Source: Candidatus Melainabacteria bacterium | GTDB lineage: Bacteria; Cyanobacteriota; Vampirovibrionia; Obscuribacterales; Obscuribacteraceae | Assembly: GCA_003151275.1 (NCBI GenBank) | Contig: PLXC01000021.1 | Coordinates: 124,001 to 188,000, forward strand | DNA length: 64,000 nt | Direction of reading: 5' to 3' | In this document: positions 43,921 to 52,582 of the stretch, piece after piece | Layout: every line of letters starts with the position of its first letter | Position numbering within the stretch: the first letter of the stretch is position 1 | Position numbers and translations under genes: made by a program | The notes under the pieces: generated by a model | Database searches by the model: none | Told to the model about the DNA's origin: nothing | The model's input: the letters and a program-made list of their open reading frames with translations, nothing else

Positions 43921-44171
43921 GCCCGCCCGCTCAAAACTCAACCGTTCCTGAGTTCGTCAAAAAAGTCAAAGATGAAATCGGGAAGCTTCCTGAGAACGTG
44001 CAAATGGTGCATCGTGCAATCCAGCCAAGACAGCTCAAGTTCTGGCAACATATCCTAATACGGCAGATTATCTACGAAAGAAAATCAGTGAAATCCAATA
44101 ACAAAGCAATTGCTTGGACTTGGCCTTTCTCGCCAGGCTGGGCTTTTTGCGCCATTTACTTGATGCTTTAA
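43917..44171 (+). CDS. Doubtful 84-aa ORF overlapping the previous stop
   Basis: TTG 43917 overlaps the stop of the receiver-like gene (TTGA). The first 45 residues (PEFVKKVKDEIGKLPENV) look protein-like; the rest does not. There is no ribosome site of its own. It could be a coupled small gene or a decayed tail. Confidence 0.25.
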   Translation: MSPPAQNSTVPEFVKKVKDEIGKLPENVQMVHRAIQPRQLKFWQHILIRQIIYERKSVKSNNKAIAWTWPFSPGWAFCAIYLML

Positions 44172-44208
44172 TTGGCTGAGTTTAAGAGTCCAGCCAAATT
44201 CCAATTAA

Positions 44209-44628
44209 TCAATCAAATTTGAAAGAAATGGCCACTGTTTCACCGAAGTCGCCAGGGATCGTTGTTACACGAAATTGGACGTCCGCGCCGCCGATTTTTA
44301 GAACAGCCTTCTTGTCCTGTGGTTTCGATGTTTCGTTGATGTTCAGACCGGCGACCACCTTGTAGCAAAACACCAATTCCAAGTGCACTGGTTTAGGCAA
44401 TTTCGACTCAAGCAAAAGCTCGCGATTCTTCAGATAGCGCAAGATCGTGTGCTCCTCATCCGGCTCGACATGCATGTCTGAACAGCGAATATCGATCGCT
44501 TTGGAGATCAATTCATTAGCCAGAAGCATCAGGGAGGCATCTTGACCGGTGACAAAGCTCTCTTCTTCCTGAATCGACTGAGTTTGTATCGTTTCCAGTT
44601 TGCTCGGAGGTGATTCTGCGGCTGTCAT
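44209..44628 (-). CDS. Isolated N-terminal subdomain of a GspE/PilB-type ATPase
   Basis: 139 residues. ELISKAIDIRCSDMHVEPDE matches the GspE signature (A...R.SDIHIEP). LPKPVHLELVFCYKVVAGLN and QFRVTTIPGDFGETVAIS match the following conserved strands (hRvs..PtxxGExvvlR). The protein ends exactly where the Walker A domain should start. It is either a gene fragment or a small protein that keeps only the regulatory PAS-like half. GspE-N-like modules also occur at 28906. Confidence 0.7.
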   Translation of the reverse strand: MTAAESPPSKLETIQTQSIQEEESFVTGQDASLMLLANELISKAIDIRCSDMHVEPDEEHTILRYLKNRELLLESKLPKPVHLELVFCYKVVAGLNINETSKPQDKKAVLKIGGADVQFRVTTIPGDFGETVAISFKFD

Positions 44629-44913
44629 CGTGCTGGATCTCCATTCCCTTCTCGAAATCTTACGTTTGTCTGGGACTGGCGCTTGATGCCAGGCATGCCA
44701 CGGCGTCCATCTGGGTCATGAAATTCCCGCCGATTTGCAGAAAACAGTTCCCTGTATATACTTGCCCCAAAACATGAGCTTGGTCACTACCCAAATGAGG
44801 GATTGTGGTGCCAGTTTTAGGCGACATTTTAGTCCTAAGCGTGTCTTAGACAAGCAGAGTTCTGTTTTCGCCAATACTTAAATCCACTGGATTGATTTTC
44901 CGAAGTTAATTGC

Positions 44914-45918
44914 CTAATTGAGATTGTCCATGAGATCTCTAGCTTGCCCATCCTTACGTAATTTTTTCAGGGCGCGGCATTCTATTTGTCTAACACGCTC
45001 CCTGGAAACTCCCAGTATTTGAGACAACTCTTCCAGACTTTTCGGAGAATCACAATCCAACCCGTATCGAAGTTTAATGATGTCTTGTTCGCGGGAACTT
45101 AAGCGGGACAATAGAACGGTCACATGCCTGCTCAGCAGACCTTCTTCCGCTACTGTTTCAGGGTGGGGTAGCGACTTGTCTTCAATCATGTCGGCGAGCA
45201 GCGTTTCAGATTCATCGCGCAATTTACTATCCAGCGAAAGAAGCTCTCGAAAAGCACCAATCGTCAGCATTACTTTTTCCCGACTCAACCCAGAGCGCAC
45301 CACAATTTCATCCATTGTCGGCTTGCGCCCCATTTCCTCTACCATCAGTCGCACCAACTTTCGCAACTTGCTCATGCTTTCGCCGACGTGGACCGGCACA
45401 CGGATGCCACGGGATTTGTCTGCCAAGGCTCTGGTTATGGCTTGACGAATCCACCAGGTAGCATAGGTCGAGAATTTATAACCGCGCTCAGGATCAAACT
45501 TTTCCACGGCACGAATTAAGCCGAGACCGCCTTCTTGAATTAGATCTTGAAAGCTCAGGCCGCGATTGTTGTAGCGTTTAGCAATACTCACAACTAATCT
45601 CAAATTGGCTTGAATCAATCTACGTCGAGCTTCTCGATCACCGTCTTTAACTGCGCGTCCTAGCTCAATCTCCTCAGTGCCGTTAAGCAGTTTATGCCGG
45701 CCGATTTCGCGTAAATATATCTTCAACGAATCTTCTTCTACAGGCGCCGGCTCTTCTATTTCAACTACGGGAGCGTCCTCAACTGAATCTGGTGAAGCCG
45801 GGGCTCCCTCATCTTCAAAATCGATGAGGTCTTCGAAATCTTCACCTTCTGTCTCGGGGCGGCGCACAGTGGTCGTGTGCCTTGCGGACCGAGTCTCTTT
45901 TTTTACTGATCGCTTCAT
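44914..45918 (-). CDS. RpoD-like sigma-70 factor (group 1/2)
   Basis: 334 residues from ATG 45918; upstream in-frame GTG/TTG starts cannot be excluded. After an acidic N-terminal region of about 50 residues come region 1.2 ([16 protein letters not shown]), region 2 ([51 protein letters not shown]), region 3 and region 4 ([20 protein letters not shown]). It lacks the large region 1.1 insert of major RpoD. In cyanobacteria such short RpoD-like factors include group 2 types; which one this is cannot be told without the other sigma genes. Confidence 0.92.
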   Translation of the reverse strand: MKRSVKKETRSARHTTTVRRPETEGEDFEDLIDFEDEGAPASPDSVEDAPVVEIEEPAPVEEDSLKIYLREIGRHKLLNGTEEIELGRAVKDGDREARRRLIQANLRLVVSIAKRYNNRGLSFQDLIQEGGLGLIRAVEKFDPERGYKFSTYATWWIRQAITRALADKSRGIRVPVHVGESMSKLRKLVRLMVEEMGRKPTMDEIVVRSGLSREKVMLTIGAFRELLSLDSKLRDESETLLADMIEDKSLPHPETVAEEGLLSRHVTVLLSRLSSREQDIIKLRYGLDCDSPKSLEELSQILGVSRERVRQIECRALKKLRKDGQARDLMDNLN

Positions 45919-46223
45919 TATCAAAATGGTCACCCTCGAATTTTGCAAGACAAATCAAGCTAAGACAGGCGTGTGTCGCCCGATTAGTCTGGGAGCAGCC
46001 TCACAGCACGCATTAATCGCGCATTGCTTTCGTGTAGCCAAATTCCAACCTATTCATAGGAGGGACGAAAGCCGCTGCATCTTTTGATTATGCCCAAGCG
46101 ATTTTTCTGAAACCGGATTGCCGCCAATCACTTGCACTTTGGTAACTAAAATATACAAATAAAATAACGCCGAAGATCGTCATTTCATGACCTTCTTTGA
46201 TACAGCATGACGGGCACAGCCAA

Positions 46224-48242
46224 CTACCGATATTCTGAATGGAGTTCGCTAGATTCTTCGATTACCAGCTGTCTGACGTATTCAAGATCTACGCGAAGTT
46301 CGTCCATATTTGCATAACGAGCAGCAGGGTCCTTCTGTAAGGTTCTGAAGATCACTTGCTCTAAGGCCGGCGGAATGAAAATGTCTGGCCGCATCGATTG
46401 AGGCTGCTGAGGCATCTCATGAATATGTTTAAAAATAGTTTGCACCGAGTTTGCGCCAAGGAAGGGAGCTTTTCCGGTGATCGCTTCGTACATGACGCAT
46501 CCCAGCGAATAAATGTCTGAGCGGGCATCCAGTGCAGTTCCCATGCATTGTTCTGGACTCATGTACAAAGGGCTGCCAACCAAGTCACCAGTTTGAGTCA
46601 GTTCCTGAGTGGTAAGAACGTCACTGGCAATCACTTTAGCAATACCAAAATCAACAATTCGAATGAAATCTTGTCCATCGTCGGAAGCCGCGAGAATCAT
46701 ATTGCTTGGTTTTATATCCCGATGGATGACTCCACGTTTGTGGGCATGAGCAAGAGCGTCACTTGATTGAATAAATATATTGCAAAAGCGAATCACCGAA
46801 AGGGGACCGTAACCACTGATTTCTTCTTGTAAATTGGTTCCTTCTATAAGGTCCATGACAAGGAAGGGAATTTTGCTCGGGGTCAATCCAAAGTCATGAA
46901 CTACGACCAAATTTGGGTGTTTCAGAGCGCTGGCCGCTCTTGCTTCTTGTTCGAATCGAAGCACATTTATCTGTTCTTTGGCCAGATGTGGATGCAACGT
47001 TTTTACGGCCAGCTTTGCTCCTGTCATGGCGTGTCGAGCTTTATAGATCACGCCCATGCCACCTTGACTGACCACCGAGAGGACTAGATATCGGTCTGGC
47101 AAATCTAGTGCCGGCGTTTCTTCAGACTGGGCCGCAGATAAAAGTTTCGGTTCGGGTTCAGAGAGATTAGACACTTTTTTCCCTTGATTCGGCTCGCTGG
47201 CCTGGCTAGCGTGGCAATTGATCAAGTGCTGCATTAGAATGGCTACAACCAGGGCTGGATCACGCTTGTCGTTGCCGACGCGATGTGAGTAGCGGTAATA
47301 AGCATAGGCAAGTCTGCGTCGGTCAAGAACAAATTCCCAAAAATTCTGCAAACTATCGGCCGCGTCTTTCGATGATGGAATGCGAAACTCCGGAATTTTA
47401 GGTAGCGTCTTAAAGAGCACAAAACGATCGAGAAGAATGGCTGCTACGTAGCAAGAGACAAAGAGAACTATAGTGATATAGCCATTTCCAGTGATCCAAT
47501 TGAGAACATTGGCGCTCAAGTCTGTGCGCGATGAAGCATAATTATTGATCACATGATCGACAATCGCCCAGGTAATCCCAAAGGGGGCTAATATCAATAA
47601 GCTTTTTTTGTGATGACGCCGCATCAGCGCAAGCCCGATCGTACCTGCTGCTAAGCCAGTCCAAATTGCATGACCGGCGATCATTCGTCCATTAATAACT
47701 TCGGCAGAAGGCAGCCAGAGTACTTGTGTCTGCCAAGCTGCGGCGTGCATGAAGGCGTCTTCTACGAAGGCGAAACCCGCGCCGCTGGCTACACCTAGCA
47801 AAAGCACATCGGTTGCCCCTAACGTTAACGAGGTAAACTTTCTGCCGCGCCAGAGCATAATTAGCACTGGAAGGATCTTCAGAATTTCTTCAAACGTGGC
47901 TTGAAAAAAAGGCACTAACGGATTTTCAGCGCCTAAGACTTTCGAGATCTCGGAGCCAGCCGTTCCAGCTATACCCATGATCAAACCGCCGCATAAAATG
48001 ATGGTACATATGGTGGCAATCGGCACTGTGGTGGTGGCACGAGAAATGATCATCATGGGAATGACGAATGCAGTGTTGTAGGCAAGTGCTATTAAAGCTT
48101 GAGGACCGGTTCGAATGCAGGTCCACAATATCCAAACTACGACCGATAGCCAGAAGACAACTGAACGCACCTGCAAATGGCTTCGACCAAGGGGGATAGC
48201 TCCCCAAGTATTTGCCAGTTTGAGTTGAATATTGGCTGCCAA
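46224..48242 (-). CDS. Fusion of PrsW-like intramembrane protease domain and Ser/Thr protein kinase
   Basis: 672 residues. The N-terminal 275 residues have about eight TM helices and PrsW-type motifs: FEEILKILP (Glu118, Glu119, Lys122), GAGFAFVEDAFMH (Glu161) and GHAIWTG (His191). The C-terminus (about 385-655) is a complete Hanks-type kinase: SQGGMGVIY (Gly loop), Lys414 (AVKTL), HRDIKPSN (Asp509), VDFG (Asp531), SPLYMSPEQ. All catalytic residues of the kinase are present, and the protease Glu/His residues too. PrsW cleaves anti-sigma factors in Bacillus. Joining it to a kinase suggests signal-controlled proteolysis (inference). It follows a small membrane-protein gene by 1 bp. Confidence 0.88.
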   Translation of the reverse strand: MAANIQLKLANTWGAIPLGRSHLQVRSVVFWLSVVVWILWTCIRTGPQALIALAYNTAFVIPMMIISRATTTVPIATICTIILCGGLIMGIAGTAGSEISKVLGAENPLVPFFQATFEEILKILPVLIMLWRGRKFTSLTLGATDVLLLGVASGAGFAFVEDAFMHAAAWQTQVLWLPSAEVINGRMIAGHAIWTGLAAGTIGLALMRRHHKKSLLILAPFGITWAIVDHVINNYASSRTDLSANVLNWITGNGYITIVLFVSCYVAAILLDRFVLFKTLPKIPEFRIPSSKDAADSLQNFWEFVLDRRRLAYAYYRYSHRVGNDKRDPALVVAILMQHLINCHASQASEPNQGKKVSNLSEPEPKLLSAAQSEETPALDLPDRYLVLSVVSQGGMGVIYKARHAMTGAKLAVKTLHPHLAKEQINVLRFEQEARAASALKHPNLVVVHDFGLTPSKIPFLVMDLIEGTNLQEEISGYGPLSVIRFCNIFIQSSDALAHAHKRGVIHRDIKPSNMILAASDDGQDFIRIVDFGIAKVIASDVLTTQELTQTGDLVGSPLYMSPEQCMGTALDARSDIYSLGCVMYEAITGKAPFLGANSVQTIFKHIHEMPQQPQSMRPDIFIPPALEQVIFRTLQKDPAARYANMDELRVDLEYVRQLVIEESSELHSEYR

Positions 48243-48243
48243 C

Positions 48244-48585
48244 TCAGTCTCCGCCTATCTTGCCAGGAGAGGTGGCGGCTCCCGATCGTTTCCCTGAATC
48301 GATTTGGCTCGCACCCTTCGCTTCCTCGAATGCAATTAACGCATAGTCGATAGCGGTCACGGGTCTCTCTTTATTCAATTCAGAAGCAGTGGCCGACTCC
48401 GTGACGAGCTGCGAATAAGCATTTTGATATTTCTGCAGCGCCATATTGGGGTCGCTTGGAAAGCCCACCGGACCGCGATCCATCTTCGCGCCTCGTGATC
48501 TACAAGCGAGTGCAATCGCGGCAATAGCTGCCGCTATCGCTCCGATCATGCCGGCGTTGCCAACCTTGTCTGCGACATCATGCAA
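48244..48585 (-). CDS. Small membrane-anchored protein upstream of the PrsW-kinase
   Basis: 113 residues from TTG 48585 (GAGG about 10 bases upstream). One TM helix (NAGMIGAIAAAIAAIALAC) near the N-terminus and a soluble polar tail with ALQKYQNAYSQLVTE. The stop is one base from the start of the PrsW-kinase gene, so they are almost certainly cotranscribed. Possible partner or substrate of the fusion protein; family not recognised. Confidence 0.65.
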   Translation of the reverse strand: MHDVADKVGNAGMIGAIAAAIAAIALACRSRGAKMDRGPVGFPSDPNMALQKYQNAYSQLVTESATASELNKERPVTAIDYALIAFEEAKGASQIDSGKRSGAATSPGKIGGD

Positions 48586-48662
48586 CTTGTTCTAACCTCT
48601 TCCAATAAGTGATGAATTTTAACACGCGTTAAACGAGCTCAGGTCTTGGCGCTGCCAATCCT

Positions 48663-49664
48663 TTAATTTGAATGGCGCAGAAAAAAATCGGTAATCAGCT
48701 CAGTTGCATCGATATCGCCGCTGGTCTTCCCTAATAAGTCACGTGGTCCGCTGTAGAAAGCTCCTGGCCACGTGTGTCCGCCGCCTTGAATTGAGTACAA
48801 AACAACCTCGCTGTTGTAGGCTCCAAAAGTCTCTCGCTTGACGCGCGTGCCATCGCGCGGATCCTTGTCTGGTTCATTGGTCGTGTATGGACTGATCGAG
48901 CATTGATTGTGCCTGCACCAAAAATCCACGGCTTCTCGCTCAGTCATTAATCCGCCCATCTTCGCTATCGGTACACTCAATTCGCCTAATCCACTCAAAC
49001 CGACAGCATCCCCTAACTTGCCCAAAGTGGCGTTGTGCTCGCTATCTTCTGATGGCACGAGGGGATCCTCAGAGCCGATGAAAAACATCGCCGGCATCTT
49101 CCTCGTAGCAGCGCAATGCGAGGCAGTGACGTCCATCATCGATGCCGCGACAATGGCTATCGCTGCTAATTTGTCAGGCATATCACAGGCCAATCTCTCG
49201 GTGAAATATCCGCCGTTAGACATGCCGACTGCGTAAATTCGACGGCTATCGATGTTTACTGTTCTGGAGAGATTGCTAATCAGATCACTGATGAAGCGCA
49301 CATCATCCGGACCCCCACTGTAGCTGGTCTGCCATCTGCCCCCGAGTCCATCTGGATAAACAACCACGAAGTTCTTTCGATCCCCAAGGACATCGAACCG
49401 AGTTAGTGGCGACATGATTTGACCGTTCATGTGCAGTCCATGAAAAACCAGCACCAGAGGCATAGGCTTTTTTCGGTCGTATGAAGCGGGCACGTGGACA
49501 AGGTAGGTGCGCGGAGCGCCATCTGAGGTAACTGTTTGCTTAAAATCATAGGCCCGCCGAGCAGGCGCGGTTTGGCCGGCGCATTCTCGTGGACTAATAA
49601 CACTGGCAATCAGAGCGCACGCTAAGAAGCGACAAAATATTTGCTTTCTGGCTAAACATTGCAT
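48663..49664 (-). CDS. Secreted esterase, polyhydroxybutyrate depolymerase/LpqC type
   Basis: 333 residues from ATG 49664; a TTG at 49703 is also in frame. Signal peptide (FCRFLACALIASVISPRECAG). Catalytic core: LVLVFHGLHMNGQIMSPLTR (oxyanion His-Gly), YAVGMSNGGYF (nucleophile Ser in GMSNG), MFFIGSEDPLVPS (Asp) and GGGHTWPG (His). This is the layout of PHB depolymerase and feruloyl-esterase relatives. Exported esterase; substrate could be a polyester or plant ester. A fragment of a related gene lies at 11954. Confidence 0.88.
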   Translation of the reverse strand: MQCLARKQIFCRFLACALIASVISPRECAGQTAPARRAYDFKQTVTSDGAPRTYLVHVPASYDRKKPMPLVLVFHGLHMNGQIMSPLTRFDVLGDRKNFVVVYPDGLGGRWQTSYSGGPDDVRFISDLISNLSRTVNIDSRRIYAVGMSNGGYFTERLACDMPDKLAAIAIVAASMMDVTASHCAATRKMPAMFFIGSEDPLVPSEDSEHNATLGKLGDAVGLSGLGELSVPIAKMGGLMTEREAVDFWCRHNQCSISPYTTNEPDKDPRDGTRVKRETFGAYNSEVVLYSIQGGGHTWPGAFYSGPRDLLGKTSGDIDATELITDFFLRHSN

Positions 49665-49714
49665 AGAAAGATTATTCCAAATGCGTTGGCTGGTTAACCT
49701 CAAGGAGGATAGCT

Positions 49715-50527
49715 ATGGTCAGTCGGAAAAGTTCAACAATGACTCTGTTGGCTTTGTGTTTGATTGGCGCCAGTGGGGCCAGGGCGGACGAGCCGACTCC
49801 AGCCGCCACACAGACCCCCATTCTCGTATCTCCTGGCACGCCAGAGGCTACTACGACTATTACAACACCGGTTGCCGCGCCGGAGGAATTTGGTTCGAAT
49901 GGCAGATTCCCTAGTTGGCAGTCGCATCCTTCGAACCCGGTTACCACACCGGCGGCTGGGTCGACTATCATACCCGCTGCCACCCCTGTGACGCCCTCTG
50001 ACGCTGGGTCTGTGGCTGTTCCTGTGACAAAAGCCACAGTGCCATCGGACCCCGCCGCATTGCTCTACGCCGATAATGTTGCGCCAGGTCCATTTGAAGC
50101 AAAAAGGAAATTGTTGCTGGCCAGTATTAAAATGGCCAAAAAACAGGGTTTTGGTATCACTGTGTATTTGAATGAGCTGAATAAAATCGAGGACCAAATT
50201 AAACAAGGAAATTCAGGACCACTATTGGAGGCGCGAGTTGATTCGATTGCCGATGGCTTGCAAGATCAATTGAAACGCAGTCAAATACTAAAAACTCAGC
50301 GCCCGGCTGGATCATCGTCATCATCGTCGTCTCATTCGTATACTCAAGTGTCGACGGATGCCGCTGGTGGCCGTCCGCGCCGATCCACTGATGCGATTAT
50401 CAACGAATTGCGACAAAAATATGGTGACAAAATTCCTGGCGGTCTGAGTGGTCTCGATGGCGATTTGAAAGAAAAGCTGATGAAGAGTGATGCTGCAAAA
50501 GAATATTTAAAAAAAATGCAACAATAG
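49715..50527 (+). CDS. Secreted Thr/Pro-rich protein with helical C-terminus
   Basis: 270 residues, ATG 49715 behind AAGGAGGA. Signal peptide ends at GARADE. Residues 25-110 are rich in Thr, Pro and Ala; residues 115-190 are helical (FEAKRKLLLASIKMAKKQGF); a Ser run and a basic region follow. The C-terminal GLSGLDGDLKEKLMKSDAAK is also helical. Function unknown. It abuts the RNB gene tail-to-tail with one base between. Confidence 0.65.
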   Translation: MVSRKSSTMTLLALCLIGASGARADEPTPAATQTPILVSPGTPEATTTITTPVAAPEEFGSNGRFPSWQSHPSNPVTTPAAGSTIIPAATPVTPSDAGSVAVPVTKATVPSDPAALLYADNVAPGPFEAKRKLLLASIKMAKKQGFGITVYLNELNKIEDQIKQGNSGPLLEARVDSIADGLQDQLKRSQILKTQRPAGSSSSSSSHSYTQVSTDAAGGRPRRSTDAIINELRQKYGDKIPGGLSGLDGDLKEKLMKSDAAKEYLKKMQQ

Positions 50528-50528
50528 A

Positions 50529-51986
50529 CTAAAGCTTTTGAAAGTCTACGAATCCTTTAGCAGGATTTGTGGAAAGCAGCCGCACCTTGATTTTATCGCC
50601 CACATCAACGCCTTGTTGACCTTTGACCAGCCTTCCTTCTGCGGATGGTTTTGAGATGCGTATAAACGTACCGTCTTCTTTGACACCAGTGACGATACCT
50701 TTAAAGACTTGACCAATTTTGTCGCTCAGTAAAACCGCGGCGGCTGCCTTTCTGATAAAGCGCTCAATCCTGTTGGCGGAGCTGGCCATTTCTGTGCAAT
50801 GCACAGCGATCTGTTCCAACTCCTCTTGTGAGTATGGACTCGAAGTGTTGTCGATCACACTTTTTAGAAGCCTTTGTGTAACGAGATCCGGATAGCGGCG
50901 ATTTGGGGCTGTTGAATGTGTGTAGTCTTGCACTGCCAAGCCGAAGTGACCTTCATGGCTTTCTCCTGATTTAACCACTACGTATTCGCCCGGACCAAGC
51001 AGTTTAACAATGGTCAAAGACAAGTCTTGGAAGTGTTCAGGGTCTGAAGATTTCCTGCGCACGAGAAATTCCGATAGCGCTTTTGGATCTGGTGCCTCAG
51101 GCAACATGTCTCCAAGTTCGGTGGCAATTTCAACAATCTTCGGCCACCGTTTTGGTTCTCTAACGATGCGCCTGATCGAATAGGTTCCCTTTTGATCCAA
51201 CAGCACAGCCATAGCGGTGTTTGCTGCAACCATCAGATTTTCGATTAAATCTCGGGCGGAGTTATGATCCGTCGTTGTGATGTCCACCACTTTTCCATTG
51301 ACGGCAACAGGCGTGGCCTCAATAGTTGAAAGATTGAGCGCACCATTTTGAACTCGCACGTCGTGAAGTAAATCGGAACACTGTTGCTGCATTCTAAGTT
51401 GATCTGCTAGCCCATCGACCGATATCTTGTCCGGTAAATCTTCTGTGCTGTCTAACCACGGGCCGATGTCTGGATAAGCGAGTTTCGCCTGATTTCTGAC
51501 AAGAGCTCGATACAAATCTGTGGAAATCACTTTTCCTGCTTTATCGACAACCAAATCAATTATGATCGCTAGTCGATCAACATTCGGCAAAAGTGAACTG
51601 ATGTCAAAGGAAAGCTTTTCAGGCAGCATGGGATACGTCACGATGCCCATGTAAACAGATGTCGTGTTGATTTTTGCAAGTTGATCAATTGCCGAGTCTT
51701 TTAGCACATATGCATCTACATCAGCGATCCCGACTAACAATCTCATATTGCCGTCAGGTAGATGTTCAGACCACTCAATTTGATCTAAGTCTTGAGACTC
51801 GCGATTATCAATTGATGACCACAACAACTTTCTCAAATCTTTGGTGCGGCTGTCACCTGTCGGAGGATTTGATTTTAAATTCTTGAGCTGTTCCAAAACG
51901 GCGGGCGGAAGGTCAGATGCAAAGCCCGCTTCTCTCATGGCGTCATGAGCCATGGCGCCCAAGTCTACGTGATTTGTTGTTGACAT
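50529..51986 (-). CDS. RNB-domain ribonuclease (RNase II/R family)
   Basis: 485 residues. The RNB catalytic Asp cluster is SIDNRESQDLDQIE, where the last Asp of the usual DxDD is Gln, as in a known subgroup of RNB proteins. DYTHSTAPNRRYPDLVTQRL is the second RNB signature (H-x-T-x-P-x-R-R-Y-P-D-L). A C-terminal S1-like domain (FKGIVTGVKEDGTFIRI) closes it. There are no N-terminal cold-shock domains, so it is shorter than RNase R. Expected 3'-5' exoribonuclease in RNA decay. Confidence 0.88.
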   Translation of the reverse strand: MSTTNHVDLGAMAHDAMREAGFASDLPPAVLEQLKNLKSNPPTGDSRTKDLRKLLWSSIDNRESQDLDQIEWSEHLPDGNMRLLVGIADVDAYVLKDSAIDQLAKINTTSVYMGIVTYPMLPEKLSFDISSLLPNVDRLAIIIDLVVDKAGKVISTDLYRALVRNQAKLAYPDIGPWLDSTEDLPDKISVDGLADQLRMQQQCSDLLHDVRVQNGALNLSTIEATPVAVNGKVVDITTTDHNSARDLIENLMVAANTAMAVLLDQKGTYSIRRIVREPKRWPKIVEIATELGDMLPEAPDPKALSEFLVRRKSSDPEHFQDLSLTIVKLLGPGEYVVVKSGESHEGHFGLAVQDYTHSTAPNRRYPDLVTQRLLKSVIDNTSSPYSQEELEQIAVHCTEMASSANRIERFIRKAAAAVLLSDKIGQVFKGIVTGVKEDGTFIRISKPSAEGRLVKGQQGVDVGDKIKVRLLSTNPAKGFVDFQKL

Positions 51987-52067
51987 TTACTTGCTGTGGT
52001 TGGGAGGCACAATTATTGCACTAAACATCAATCCAGTGCTGCTCGAAATTGGATGCCCTAGAGCATT

Positions 52068-52352
52068 TCAAGCGAAGTCAAATACTTCTAATTGTCGAGC
52101 TTCCGGCAAGCTGATCAGTCGCCCTTTTCCGAGAGTGCCACCGATGCCCGATGAACTCCAATCGCATCCTTTCGTATTGTCAAAGCGACCGATGCATTCT
52201 TGGTATGCCAGTTGTTCATCCAAACCTTTCGTACTGAAGTCTTCAAGCGTCGACACATTGCCGCATTTGGGACAGCAGAATTTTGCGCGTTCAAGGGCCC
52301 CGTACCGCTTATTTGCTTCTTCCAGCCATTCGTCTAAAGTTTGATTGATCAT
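52068..52352 (-). CDS. VVA0879-like small zinc-ribbon protein
   Basis: 94 residues from ATG 52352 (GGAG upstream); the frame extends to 52496. MINQTLDEWLEEANKRYG then FCCPKCGNVSTLEDF and LAYQECIGRFDNTKGCDWSS match the VVA0879 family, known from genomes and phages. CxxC plus two further Cys suggests zinc binding. Function unknown. Confidence 0.7.
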   Translation of the reverse strand: MINQTLDEWLEEANKRYGALERAKFCCPKCGNVSTLEDFSTKGLDEQLAYQECIGRFDNTKGCDWSSSGIGGTLGKGRLISLPEARQLEVFDFA

Positions 52353-52582
52353 TGTTGCTCCGCAATAGGACGAATCTTCTTTATCAACACCCATTGTTCT
52401 AAGGGGATGATTTCTTATAACACATGCCCGCGAAACCGCTTTCGATAACAGATCACGGTCGATCAGTGGCGATGGCAGCGGAGAAAGCGTTTCCACGTCC
52501 AGCCCTGCAAGCTGGCTGAGTCACGGCGTGGGCCGAATCCGTGCGCTTAGGTAGTATTACAGCTGGTGCCATCACTCTTGCA

